Source of the DNA: Lytechinus variegatus
Taxonomy: Eukaryota; Echinodermata; Echinoidea; Temnopleuroida; Toxopneustidae
Length of the DNA stretch: 64,000 nucleotides
Assembly (NCBI RefSeq): GCF_018143015.1
Contig: NC_054743.1
Span: 33,319,934-33,383,933, forward strand
Direction: 5' to 3'
Below, piece by piece: positions 41,926 through 53,139 of this stretch. The notes under the pieces are model-generated. The model was not told the DNA's origin. It did no database searches and worked only from the letters and a program-made list of their open reading frames with translations. The stretch's first letter is position 1. The number at the start of each line of letters is the position of its first letter. The translations under genes were made by a program, and so were the position numbers.

Positions 41926-43905
41926 TTACATAATGTGGTTCTTTGGAACTAGTGCTCTCCGGGCTTTATTGTCATCAGGAGGTAAATTTGGTACAGGCGG
42001 GGGATCAATACTAGGTTTCGGTGATAATGGTTTTCGAGCTACCTTTGGTTTCTTACTTGTGGAAGGTCCGTTACTACGAATAGGATGTGTGGACACGGTG
42101 GATGGTGTTTCAGAACACTCTTTCTGGTGAGCTGACGTCGCATATTCTGGTTCTGGGGCATCATCCACTGGGGATGAAGGAGGTGATGGATGGAACACAG
42201 CCATCGTGTTGGCATCAAGAACATCATAATCGGAACTGTTCCTTGGACTTATGTCGTCAGAAAGGACAGTGCTTTCGCTTGGTCGGCTTATAACGCGCTC
42301 ACGGAGGTGAACAGACTGTGCGGAATTTGGATCTATGGCCCCGTACGTGATGGCTACATTTTCCGTCTGACTCGAATTGCTCTGGCGTGCTGCTTGACGT
42401 GCATTCCGCAAGTAATGACGCTGGATGACGTGATGACGCAAGCGACGAGGAAAATTGCGGATGTTGCGCAATAAAGAATACGGTTCGTCATAATAACGTT
42501 CCGCAAGATACTCATACCGTCCGCGTGGATGGACTGGATCAGCTGGGTTCGTTGTGTCTGTTGCATTGGCATCACTGCTAGGATGACGCCCTCTACGGTG
42601 ATCCAATGAACGTCTGTGGCGTGAAGGATTGTGCACAATGGGTCGACACAATAAAACGACAATGAATAATAGAACTACCGTTGTTCCTACAAGAATCCAT
42701 TCCGTGATGGACAGTGGCCATAACTTTAGATTTTCTTTGTCTTTGCCATCTGGACCATCTGTACATTCCAGCAAAGAGTATTCGCTATTAGTATAACAGG
42801 AAACCTGGGTGGGTGATCGTCGTAGGACTCTTAAAACTGCAGGGTTACTTTTCGATGTATAGTTTGTTCTACCGTCCGGATCAAAATAACATTGTACAGT
42901 TACAAAATCATCATCAAGTCTGACTGTTGACAATTCTAATTTCCCGTAATACCCCGTGGTACTGGCTATTGGTTTACTAGATATAGAATTGACACTCGTG
43001 AAATGTGAGTGAATGATATACCAACGAAAAGACCCACTTGTTGGGTGAGCGTTGTTGATATGGCAGAAAAATATGGCGTTGAATCCTTCTTCAACAAAGT
43101 TAATTTCTGGTTCAGCCTTTAACACGACTTTTCTCGGTGTTTCGTTTGTATTTATTGTGCATGATTCTTTAACCCTACTCTCTCCCAAAATCTCCAAGTT
43201 GCAGGTGAAATTCGCACACTCGGTCCGACTATTTGGTTCCAGCTTACCGATGGCTCTATCGGCTAGCATAACCTTGTTAGCACCCCTAATCTCTTGTCCA
43301 TCACAGAAAAGGTGGACATGGATGTCAGTGTTACTATATTCGGGAGTCCATATGCATGTTGCTTGTGCCTCTAGTTCGGTCGATGGTGCAAGTCCTGTCG
43401 GGTAGTACGACACTTCGCAACAGACACCAGCTGAACATTCACCGGGCAGGGGAGTCACAGGCGTAGTGTTTGGAACCCGAGGTAGCACCACCAAGAGAGC
43501 GGAAGCAAGAATGCTACTCTCGTTCTTGCAAATGTATTTCCCGGCATCTTCATCCGAAACGTTGTCGATTTCGATGGTGTAGATACGGTGAATGGTGTCG
43601 ATCTCTACTCGGTAGTGATGCATGTTGATCCCGCACGTCTTGCGGAGTTTTTCATTGCGAGTGATGTAAAGGAAACAGTCGGATGTCTCAAAAAGCCACC
43701 AGATAGCATCGTTTCTGGCGGCTAGGTTGAGGTCACATGAGAATCGTGCAGTCTCCCCAGCAATGACGGTAAGGTCTTCGGGTCCGTGTTCTACTACCGT
43801 GTAGGGAACCCAACTTGATCTGTTAGCTTTCACAAGTACTAATCCAACCTGAAGAATCATGACGAAAATCAGAAACTGTTCCATTTTGCGTGAAATGTAG
43901 CACAC
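41926..43905 (-). CDS. intronless Ig-family receptor with ITAM and ITIM-like motifs
   Basis: An uninterrupted 659-residue frame. A signal peptide lies at the start (MEQFLIFVMILQVGLVLVKA from a second Met at residue 8, probably the true start). Ig domain 1 spans about 41-140 (Cys57, WW at 69-70, DEDAGKYIC ending at Cys126). A Cys-rich domain runs 156-262 and a further Ig-like domain about 265-362 (Cys281, Trp295, Cys339). A single helix follows at about 403-420. In the tail, YEYLAERYYDEPYSLL (464-479) is a textbook ITAM, YxxL-x8-YxxL. AITYGAI at Tyr521 and SDYDVL at Tyr560 fit the ITIM rule [SIVL]xYxx[IVL]. A proline-rich C-terminus could bind SH3 domains. In vertebrates ITAMs recruit Syk-type kinases and ITIMs phosphatases; that use here is inference. 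I know no named orthologue. Confidence 0.88.
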   Translation of the reverse strand: MCYISRKMEQFLIFVMILQVGLVLVKANRSSWVPYTVVEHGPEDLTVIAGETARFSCDLNLAARNDAIWWLFETSDCFLYITRNEKLRKTCGINMHHYRVEIDTIHRIYTIEIDNVSDEDAGKYICKNESSILASALLVVLPRVPNTTPVTPLPGECSAGVCCEVSYYPTGLAPSTELEAQATCIWTPEYSNTDIHVHLFCDGQEIRGANKVMLADRAIGKLEPNSRTECANFTCNLEILGESRVKESCTINTNETPRKVVLKAEPEINFVEEGFNAIFFCHINNAHPTSGSFRWYIIHSHFTSVNSISSKPIASTTGYYGKLELSTVRLDDDFVTVQCYFDPDGRTNYTSKSNPAVLRVLRRSPTQVSCYTNSEYSLLECTDGPDGKDKENLKLWPLSITEWILVGTTVVLLFIVVLLCRPIVHNPSRHRRSLDHRRGRHPSSDANATDTTNPADPVHPRGRYEYLAERYYDEPYSLLRNIRNFPRRLRHHVIQRHYLRNARQAARQSNSSQTENVAITYGAIDPNSAQSVHLRERVISRPSESTVLSDDISPRNSSDYDVLDANTMAVFHPSPPSSPVDDAPEPEYATSAHQKECSETPSTVSTHPIRSNGPSTSKKPKVARKPLSPKPSIDPPPVPNLPPDDNKARRALVPKNHIM

Positions 43906-43909
43906 TTGA

Positions 43910-44980
43910 AGAAATTTTTTTTATGGTATATCAATTCGGTGCTGCAAACAGTAATCAAAATATCAGGTCTCAAGAAACATATCCAAAATAGATCTGTTCA
44001 CTGTTTTTCGTCCATGACAGGAAACAAATGAAGAGGATACGTAAGTGAGAATCATGCTGTCCACCCAACTTGCTAGAATCATGGAGTACTGGCTGCTATC
44101 ATGGAGTCCTACTGATTTTCCCCGATGCACCTGATAAAATGTGAACTATTGCGGGAACTATTTTGACTGGATGATTAGGTTGAATCTCTACCTTGGTTTC
44201 CGACAAGACTCCAACGCAATAACAATGACCAATCAACCATGAGATCGAGCGAACTTCCGGTTGCAGGATGCCGTTTCTGAGGCATTGTCAGGTTATATGA
44301 TTCTCCCTATAGTAGGGGCTATCAGATACAATAATAACTGTCATTGCTGCCAGAGGTAATGTGGAAGCAAATGAGCTCGAGTCAAAAGCTAAATATTTGT
44401 TTACATCATCAATGGTTATTTACTCACTTTGATGATACATGTATATAAATTACATTCAAGCCCATTTATCATGATTATCATCAACAAAAGATAAAGAATG
44501 GAAAGGTGAAACTGAGTAAAAAGTTTGATAGTTAAACAAAGGGCTCGTCAATAAAGGAGCAGCGGGAGGGACGGGGCACATAATACAGAGGATGTGAAGA
44601 ACTGAGATTTGGCCAACAAAAGGAAAATGGTGAGGATGACGATTATGGGGATTGTATGACCTCCAAACTCACAGTCTCCATATTAAGGAGCATTTAAAAT
44701 TTTCACAGTTTTTTTATACAATTTCTCTGATAGCGCCTTCTACATTAACGTCCTAATTTTTCAGCACCCCACATATCAATTGAGATAAAGGATATTATTT
44801 TTGGTATTGTAAAAGCAGGAGTCATGCCTCGTCGGTTCACTTACGGTAACTCCCTTGTCATTCCTTTTTAGAGGGGATGGTTTGCTTGATCCTATAAAAT
44901 ACAACCAGAAGTGTATTTCCTCAATATGTCTGTCCTCCTTCGCTTTAAAGTGATTTTAAGTCAATACAGAAATAAACAGA
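43910..44980. other. upstream region of the Ig receptor, no feature seen
   Basis: This stretch should hold the - strand promoter. I could not pick out a convincing TATA box, and an upstream non-coding exon is possible. Confidence 0.35.
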
Positions 44981-44984
44981 GGCG

Positions 44985-45630
44985 TCGATCCAGGGTTTTG
45001 CCCCCCCCCAAAAAAAAAAATAATAATAATAATAATTATTCCAAATGCATGCAAAAATAAATAATATTGTAATGTTACACAGAAATCAGCAAGCGAGATT
45101 GATACACATAACTCGTTCTTTATTATTTTCAGATTGGAATATAAAATTTCTCAGCTCGCGCTTCGCGCTCGCATCATTTCTGAAGCAAAAGCCCATACTT
45201 TTCATGATTAAATAGGTAAATAGAATGTCCCGTTTTCAGTTCTAAACCTCAAAAGAACTACCGCTTAGATTTGCAATAATCTTTTGTTGGATATATATTT
45301 TGTTCTTCATTAAAAACGTCCATTAAACTGTCAGGTTGTTTCAAATCGTAATATCAAAATTTTCAGCTCGCGCTTCGCGCTCGCATCTATTGTTATTCTA
45401 GACACCCATCTTAATCATTGGTACCAAAAATGCTTATAATATCAAGCTTTCAGGTCAGAATATAAAGAAACTTCATCTCACTCTCGGCACTCGCATTATC
45501 TGTAGTGAGAAATGTATACATCCATATGAGTTACCTCAAACAGTCTTAAACAGGTACCTATATCCTGTTTTCAGTTCAGTATACCAAAAAATTTCAGCTC
45601 GCGCTTCCCGCTCGCATGAATTTGTTCAGA
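44985..45630. repeat. tandem degenerate repeat with CTCGCGCTTCGCGCTCGCAT
   Basis: A block TTTCAGCTCGCGCTTCGCG followed by CTCGCAT appears near 45150, 45360 and 45592, with a decayed copy near 45475, spaced about 115-215 bp. A poly-C/poly-A run begins the array at 45001. The core is itself a near palindrome. Confidence 0.65.
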
Positions 45631-45660
45631 TAATTGTCTCTTTCTCATGAGTCATATATG

Positions 45661-45714
<54 letters not shown>

Positions 45715-45717
45715 TGT

Positions 45718-45751
<34 letters not shown>

Positions 45752-45760
45752 AAGCTATAC

Positions 45761-46097
45761 ATGTACAACAGCTTTGGCAAATCTTTTATTTTAAATATTG
45801 TGTAAAGAAATGGATGAAGAGAACAATGGTAGAAGAGAACCCGACAAAGGAAATTATGATTGGTATGGTGTCGAAAATATGTCTGTCTGACGGTCAATTG
45901 GATCAGAGTCGCCCTAGCCACTAACCCGTCTCTGTGGTCTAGTGGTTAAGGCACCGGCGTTCAAAGCTGGGGGCCCGGGTTCGATTCCCGGCAGAGACAT
46001 TTTTCGGCATCACCAAGTTTTCCAAAGGGTAGATAGCTCTGGGGAACCTTCATTTAAGCTACGCCTACCATTGTTCTCTTCATCCATTTCTTTACAC
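45761..46097. mobile_element. inverted-repeat element with tRNA-like core, copy 2
   Basis: It matches copy 1 at 5295-5600 from TGTACAACAGCTTTGGCAA on the left to TTCATCCATTTCTTTACA on the right, but its left arm differs after the first 30 bp, so the hairpin is incomplete. (TA)n lies on both sides, suggesting insertion into or growth of TA microsatellites. Confidence 0.7.
45928..45998 (+). tRNA. tRNA-like sequence, anticodon UCA, inside a repeat
   Basis: The 71 nt fold by eye into a full cloverleaf: acceptor GTCTCTG/CAGAGAC (7 of 7 pairs), D stem GTC/GGC, anticodon stem CCGGC/GCTGG with loop GTTCAAA, four-base variable loop, T stem CCGGG/CCCGG with loop TTCGATT. Box A and box B resemble tRNA-Glu. 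The loop gives anticodon UCA, which reads UGA. The short variable loop argues against selenocysteine tRNA. Since copy 1 sits in the same repeat, this is most likely a mobile tRNA-like promoter rather than a working tRNA. Confidence 0.5.
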
Positions 46098-46739
46098 TAT
46101 ATATTTGTATATATATATATATATATATATATTGTTTGTTTGTTTTGTGTGATCGAGCGCCTTTGAAACGTAGTTGCCTGAAAAACACCGTCTCCATCAT
46201 TCATTTTTATTCATAAACATGATGAAGGAATATAATTCTTACTTTCTCTGTCATGATGTATCAACTCTCGAATCTTTGAAGTTATCATTCTATTATTCTT
46301 TGGAAAAGTGTGAGCAAACCAATCGGCAACTTGCTTAAAGAATCGAAAACATTCGTCTTCATTTATTTTATGCTCTGCCCTCTTCATTCTTATTCGTGCA
46401 AACGATAAGTCTGTCATTTCCTTTCTTTCTTGTATGAACCTAACAAACGTTACACAATTTTGTTAATGAAACGCCAATTTTGATTATGTAAGTTGAGTAA
46501 AATCCTTTCCATGTCAAAATCCTCGAATATGATGATAAGATGCTATTTATTTTGTAGACCGAGCAAGATACCAATATGAAAGTTTTGCCTGTGATTTTCA
46601 CCGACTGATATTTTTAGGACTGGTTTCTGCAAATGTATTTCTTTTCTGTTTATGGTAACTCGGCAGGACAGCTTTTTTGCTGGTAAACGCCGAGCTGGTA
46701 TATAACCAATTGCCTGGGAAACATTTTACGTCTAGGTTA

Positions 46740-46887
46740 TTTAGTCATAGCGGTTGACCCTATAGACGACAGATATTACTCTCGGGCCTTCTTATCAAAG
46801 TGGAGACAATTATAGCAGAGTGGGGATTCGAACTCACAACCTTGCAATTATGAGTCCAATGATCTGACCACTGACCACACGACCCGT
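46740..46887 (-). repeat. tRNA-derived SINE head, minus strand
   Basis: On the - strand, GGTCGTGTGGTCAGTGGTCA (box A region) is followed by an anticodon-like loop CTCATAA and by GTGAGTTCGAATCCCCAC (T arm with box B). It resembles a tRNA-Met-like SINE head; the tail toward 46740 is not recognised. Confidence 0.5.
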
Positions 46888-47109
46888 TTCATTTAATCTG
46901 ACTGACCGAGAGAAAATTATTCAGTCAAAATCATTGGCAATAATTTCCATTTTGTTTCCCTGATAGACCCTTCACGTGGATTTTTGCAATTTTCAATAAA
47001 AATTTCTGGGGAACAACATGCCCCCCCCCCTCTCCCCCGCTGTAAAAAAGAAATGTTGAGTAAAAATTTTATCACTAGGAGGGTAATTATGTGTCCAACC
47101 AATTTGGGG

Positions 47110-47780
47110 CAGTACTCTACCCAATGCGGTAAACATATTGTCCAGTAAGGGTAAACAAATTAAGCAGCAATTACTTTAGAATGGGAAACAGTTTTATTAC
47201 ACTGGATAAATAAAAAATGACCAAAAGAAATGTCCAATGTTGGTTGGACACATAATTACACTCATTAAGCACTTTTATCAAATTTTTATTTAGTTTCGGC
47301 TAGCTACGTACAGACAGTAATCCATCTAAATTTATATTATTATGGAAAGAGGAACACAGAGTGAAGAGAAAGCATGGACAATGTTTAAATATTTTTGATC
47401 GTTAAACGCGAATTCGCTTCATATGATTTTGTTCCTAGTTCCTAATTTCTTCCTTGCGTGTGTATCCCATTTTTATTTTGTTTTATTTCGAAGGAAACTG
47501 AGGTCGGCGTCATGCCTATTTTCTAACAGTGACATAAGTCTCGGGAAATCCGGAGCTTTGTTTGTAACATGGGACATGGGTTTAGTTTGGTAATCAATAA
47601 AGCCAGAATTACTATCTAGACATTTAAAAATGCATAGAGTATACATGTATTTGCCAGAGTATCCACTCTTACTGAATAATGTTGTATCTCGGCTTAGACC
47701 CACGTCCCTAATCATATAAGAAGAAAATGTATTTCTTCTTCTTCTTCCGCATCTACTTCTCCTCTCAATCTGTGAAATTC
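47110..47780. other. intergenic, no feature seen
   Basis: AT-rich sequence with chance frames only. Confidence 0.35.
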
Positions 47781-47784
47781 AATC

Positions 47785-48325
47785 CTTTAAAGGGGAATCC
47801 AGTCTTGGTCATAAAATGTTGTGTTGGGAAGGAGAAAAATAAATTAAACAGAATGTTGAAATTTTGAAAGAAATTTGACAAGCAATAAGAAAGTTATAGC
47901 TGCTTTAAAATTGAGATCACTAACACTATGTAGATTTCAAATTGGCAACTGGGTCAGTAAATTATGACAAGGGGCAAGGACAACTTTCTCTTAGGCCATG
48001 TAATCCAGGTAGTATATTGTTTTATGTCTCCATGAAAGAAAAATATAATTTGAAATAAAACTTTTGGGAAAAATGACATTTTAGCCATAATATGTATTGG
48101 AGTACATGGAAGAGTAGTCCTTACCTTACATCACTATGACATCCCATATGCAGCCAATTTGAAGTCTCCATGGGTATAGTGATTACCAATATTTACAACT
48201 TTTAAACATTCATAACTTTCTTGTTGTTTGTCCAATATTGTTCAAACTTTCACCTATCAACTTGTCTGATTTTTCTATTCCTTATAAAAACAAGTTTTTA
48301 TTTGGGTTGGATTCCCCTTTAAAAA
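47785..48325. repeat. long foldback MITE, kin of 1557-2155
   Basis: TTTAAAGGGGAATCCAGTCT at the left is matched in inverse by TTGGATTCCCCTTTAAA at the right. Interior blocks AAGAAAGTTATAG and CATAACTTTCTTGTT pair with each other. Both edges are TTTAAA. Confidence 0.75.
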
Positions 48326-48329
48326 AAAT

Positions 48330-49720
48330 GGGGGGCCCTTATCATTTTAGCTTTATTTATATCAAAGATATGCGTTTGTTGACGAACACGACTTTCCATT
48401 TTTGATTCGGCACCAAAATGACAGAAAATCAACAAGGCCAAGAATTATTCTCATAAGAGTGAAATGACCTAACTATACAGGAAGATTGTGTAAGCCATCA
48501 AGACTCTTTAAATTACCTTTGTCTGTTTTCTTTTCCTAGTAACGTACCTTGAAATCGAGAATACAATCGCTGACTAATTGCTATCATATATAAACAGATA
48601 AAGTTCTTGTATAATGTTTATCTCGGTTACATACTCTTCTTTCGTATTTTTATTTTCCTGTATCACGTTTCAAAAAGAGTGTAGGAGAAATTATGAAGGG
48701 ATGAGTCATTTCTGGTAAAGTGCCACAATAAAATTGACCACGGCAGAAGGGGCTTCGTGTAGTAAGTACACGGCTAATAATTATTGTCATTGTTAATCAG
48801 GTATTCATTAATTAATGCAAATGCAGTGTGAAAAAAATTTATCAGACTATGCATTAATATATTTTGATGCAAGCAATTATTAAAAATATAGCATCTACTT
48901 TTAATTATATAAACACCTCTTTTCGCTCTCTCTTTCTCTTCTTCCTTCCTCAGTCCTTCTTGTAATTGTTCAAAAACAATGCATCTATATAATAATTGAT
49001 TATTATGATAAGAATTATTGTTTTATATTAGTTTGTCTAAGCTTATCATGATTTGGTTGTACACCGTTTGCCTTTCCACTTACAGAAAAGAAACCATACA
49101 GGTTATTTAGTCGAATTATGCTCCATGATAACAAATCAAGAAAATATACTTAAGAGAGATATTTTATCAGTTTCACTCCCAGGACTAATAGTTTGTTTTC
49201 TTTTTTGATGCCCTTATTTGAAATATTATAATGATGACTCAATATTTACATGACTAATATGACAGTTTTAATATTACTTTTTTAATGGCCTACACCAAAA
49301 TTCAGTTTTTAGTAATCTCCGCCTCCTAAGGTTGTGGTAAAAAATTGGGTAGGCCATAATTGTCTCAATCTAATAAAGAGATTAAACGGATAAAAAACGG
49401 AAGATGAAATTTCAACAATGGTTTGAAGCGGATATTTCACGAAGATCTGTAGGAATTAGCTACATTCTTGTGTCATCTATTAACTCTCAAGACATTACCC
49501 CTGAAATCTATCATTTCTATGATACGTTTGTTTATCCCTTGACTTTTAAATCGTCACTGGGTTTTCCCCAATTATTGCATGGATATACTCACCGTGGTTA
49601 GAGATACACGTCATTGTTGTTTCATCTTCTCTATTTTTGTTATCTCTTGGTGTATACACCTACTAACAGTCGCATTAATTGACTTCCAATAGATTGATAC
49701 TTCTATCATCACCATAAGAT
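48330..49720. other. AT-rich intergenic, no feature seen
   Basis: No gene, RNA or bounded repeat could be supported. Confidence 0.35.
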
Positions 49721-49739
49721 GTGTCGTTGTCCTTGTTAT

Positions 49740-49960
49740 TGGTATTCATTATCATCATCAGCAGCAGTCTGTGTCACCATCACCATCATCATCACCACCA
49801 CCATAATCATCACCACCACCCTCATCATCACCATTATCATCATCATCGTGCACCATCATCACCACCGCCACCATTAAACTCATCATCATCATCATTATCT
49901 TCTCCGTCAGCAGCATCATCACCGGCATTAGCGACATCACATCACTATCACTTCCCTTAA
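49740..49960. repeat. (CAT/CAC)n microsatellite
   Basis: CAT, CAC and CATCAT units dominate; the His-rich and Ser-rich frames over it are artefacts. Confidence 0.85.
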
Positions 49961-50234
49961 CTAAAAAAAGCAAACAAACAAAAACCAGAAACGCCACCAT
50001 CAATGTTGCACCATGCAACATTGAATATAATTATCTCCACCACCACCTGAATTTTCACGATAATCACCATCTTTACTATCCTTATACAACTAGTTTACCA
50101 TTGAAACCCCAACCATCGATATTGCTTCATCCCCACCACTCTCACGATCGTCATCATCATCAAGGACAAAAAAACAGACGTCATATCATTTACCCCCACC
50201 TATCGAGAACCCAATAATGTTAAAATAATACCCT

Positions 50235-50700
50235 CCGCCCCCCCCCCCCCCAGAAAAAAAATATTGATGATAATAATGTAACAATAATAATAGATACATA
50301 AATGAATAATTAAACAAATAAAAATAAATAATGAATTAAAAAATAAATGAAAAATTGAATGAAATGAAATGAGATGAGATGAAATAAAAGGAAATAAAAT
50401 GAAATAAAATGAAATAAAATAAAACAAAATAAAATAAAATAAAATAAAATGAAATAAAATAAAATGAAATAAAATTATATAAATAAAATAAACTAAATAA
50501 ACAAGATAAATAAGATAAATAAAATGAAATAGAATAAATGAAATGAAACAAAATAAAATAGATTAAAATAACATAAAATGAAATTAACTGAAATTAAAAA
50601 AAAATAACACAGAATTAAAATGAATTAAAATTTAATAAAATAAAGAATGAAATAAAATGAAATAAGAAGGTAAATAAATAATCATAAATGAAAAAAGAAA
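50235..50700. repeat. A-rich satellite of AAATG/AAATAA units
   Basis: Over 400 bp of five- to six-base units (AAATG, AAATA, AAAATA) with almost no C on this strand, starting after a poly-C run. The Phe/Ile/Ser-rich frame on the - strand is a by-product. Confidence 0.85.
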
Positions 50701-51313
50701 ACTAAGAATCATTTCCAGGTTGTTGCTTGCGTGCTATGAGGATTAAAAATGTAAAAGTTCAATCGTACTTGCTTTGGCTTTTTTGGCTTTCACTGCTCTT
50801 TTCATTGGAGCACCAACACATCATGGACATGATGACAAAACAATGATCATACCCCAGTCTTGTTGATATTCGTGATAATTTCTTCGTGAGTTGTACTTTT
50901 TTCTTTGATTGTTCACGGAAAGGAAGACCTTACAGTTGACGGGATGTTAGACCACATAAATCTAGGACAGATTCCCGTCACCTTCCGCTAACCCTCGACT
51001 GAACCTTGGTCGAAGTTCCCTTTTTTTTCATTTGTGTGCATTTTTTCCAATTTTTGTCACGTGAATATAACCACAAAATGTACCACTGTGCCCCATGTAC
51101 GAGACGAGCGCGCGCGCACACACACCCACGCACACATGCCAAGATGGAGGCTGTAGGGTAGGCAAACTAATTTCGGCATACCGTGAGTTGGGCATTGGTT
51201 TGTGAGGAAAATTAAAAGTTTGCTAATCTGTTAATGAATTCTCCAAAACAATAAACAAAGTATCAATTTTTCGCGTTTAGCACACACTTCTGTCAATCTC
51301 TCTATATCTTATA

Positions 51314-51593
51314 CACTGTTAAAAAACCTTATTTCACTGGAAAAAGAAGATTTTGCAGAAAGCAATAACAGAATTATTCTGTAAATTAAAAAACAAGAAT
51401 TTTCTGCAATTTAACAGAACAGGTCTGTTTAAAAGGGGGAAAATTGTGTCTTATTAAAGGAAATTTGAAAGGTTCCATACACCAAATACCAATTTCCTGT
51501 AATTTTTCATGATCTGGTAAGATTACAGACCTGTGTTCTCCAGACTTTGCTGCAGGAACTTCTTTTATTTTAAGGATAAATTTTCTAACAGTG
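51314..51593. repeat. MITE, CACTGTTA ends, TA duplication
   Basis: CACTGTTAAAAAACCTTATTT at the left opposes AAATTTTCTAACAGTG at the right, with TA on both sides and AGAAGATTTTGCAG / CTGCAGGAACTTC-type pairing inside. It belongs to the CACTGT group. Confidence 0.7.
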
Positions 51594-52124
51594 TACACTC
51601 TCTCATTAGCGGCACCAGAGGGGGGACCACATCCTCTGCCAAAATTGGAAGCGCCGTGCCCCCCCCCCCCCGAAAATTAAAAAAAAGTGACAAAAATATA
51701 GAGCAATTGGTGACTAATCAGTATATGCTGTCATGAGCATCGCATCTGTAAGGGCTCTATCATTTTACACTCTTCAGAACTTGAAAAAAATCCCACATTT
51801 TTAAAATGTAAAATTCCGCCGTTGTTGCCCCCCCCCCCTTAAACGTCTTGATTCTGCATAGCATCAGAAATAGATAAAGCCAGTGCCACGCAAGGCATGT
51901 GGTTAAGATTTTTTTTTACATACAATAAGATTTTTCTGTCTAGGCTCTTTCACTTCCTCCATATTCTTCACCCATTTCTCATTTTTTATCATTATCGGAA
52001 GGCCTGGGTTTGTCAGTCCCCATCCTCGGGGCCCGTTTCATAAAACTGGTTTTAGCTACTGAAATCCTTCAGTCTGACTGGCTGACAGCAAACTTGGTCT
52101 TGAAATTGTGCATTTGTAATTGTA

Positions 52125-52370
52125 ACAAGTGCAAGGGCGCCGGAAGCGGGGGGGCAGGGGGGGGGCACTTGCCCCCCCAAATAAAATTTTGGGGGGGCAA
52201 AACGAGATTTTGCCCCCCCCCCCCCAACGTGCCCCCCTGAAAGATGAAAATGATAAATTATTTAAGGACAAAAGTAAATGAAGGCACTTTTCTGCCTGAA
52301 AATTGTCATTTCCATTGTCAAAAATGAAAAAAATTTGCCCCTGACGGGGCAAATACATTATCATATTAAG
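52125..52370. repeat. G/C-run repeat with GGGGGGGCA units
   Basis: GCGCCGGAAGCGGGGGG opens it; then alternating G runs, C runs and AAAATTTTG follow, ending near TTTGCCCCTGACGGGGCAAA. Intramolecular G/C pairing is strong. Kin of 30582-30872. Confidence 0.55.
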
Positions 52371-52749
52371 CCTCGCGTCTTTCGACGAACAGTTCCTCTG
52401 TGAAACATAGCTTTGATAAGCCCCTTTTCCATCTTATTACAGTGTGATAACGTTTAACCTTTTAATGAATACATTTCAGACTAAAAGCGAATGGCAAATT
52501 GATAAGTGGTCCACCAATGATTAGGTTTATAATTCTATGATGCTGGCTGTGTCGTCTAACAAACGCGCGGTCGCCCAGAAACGCTCAGACCGGACCCGAT
52601 ATCGCTAACGCGCGTGAACACTAGTTACTCGAGCAGGATATGGAATCTATGTCATAGCTGTCAAGCCCAGAAACCATAACATCTCGAGAAACTTGTTTCA
52701 ATTATTTCATTTTCAACTAAATATAAATTGAGTTAATACAGTGATAACA

Positions 52750-53130
52750 TGAGAGCGGTGTTGGTTCAGGCGGTAACGCGTCTGCCCGTCGAAGTCGAAC
52801 CAAAGATCGTAGGTTCGAGTCCACCCTGGGCGGATGACTGAAGTCAGTGCGTTGTGTGTAAACGTCTCTCCCAAATTTCATAGATGTAGGCTATGTTACA
52901 ATGGAAAACACTCCGTCCCCGGGATAGGACGTTAAATGGAGGCCCCGTGTAGAGGAGAGTCACCACCTTTGCACGTTAAGAACCCACTGCACTATTCGTA
53001 TAAGCGTAGGGGGAAACCCCGGCCGGTGTCGAGGTCCACCTGCATCCCCCCAATCAGTTATATCGGGAGGAGAGACCTGTGGATCATAGTGATTCAGTTC
53101 GCTTTTCGCCTCCCAGGCACAGGTGACGCC
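52750..53130 (+). repeat. tRNA-derived SINE, near full length
   Basis: The head has box A (GGTTCAGGCGG) and box B (GGTTCGAGTCC), then a body of about 250 bp (CTCCGTCCCCGGGATAGGAC, GTTAAGAACCCACTGCAC, GGGGAAACCCCGGCCGG) and the tail CGCCTCCCAGGCACAGGTGA before an A-rich end. The tail recurs alone at 29225-29300. Confidence 0.75.
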
Positions 53131-53139
53131 AAACAAATA

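Noticed and set aside
42190-42662. Two frames of about 95-100 residues over the Ig receptor
   Set aside because: Shadows of the 659-codon gene in other frames; no independent signature.
45928-45998. A true selenocysteine tRNA
   Set aside because: The anticodon is UCA but the acceptor and T stems are of normal length and the variable loop has four bases, unlike selenocysteine tRNA; it lies in a repeat.
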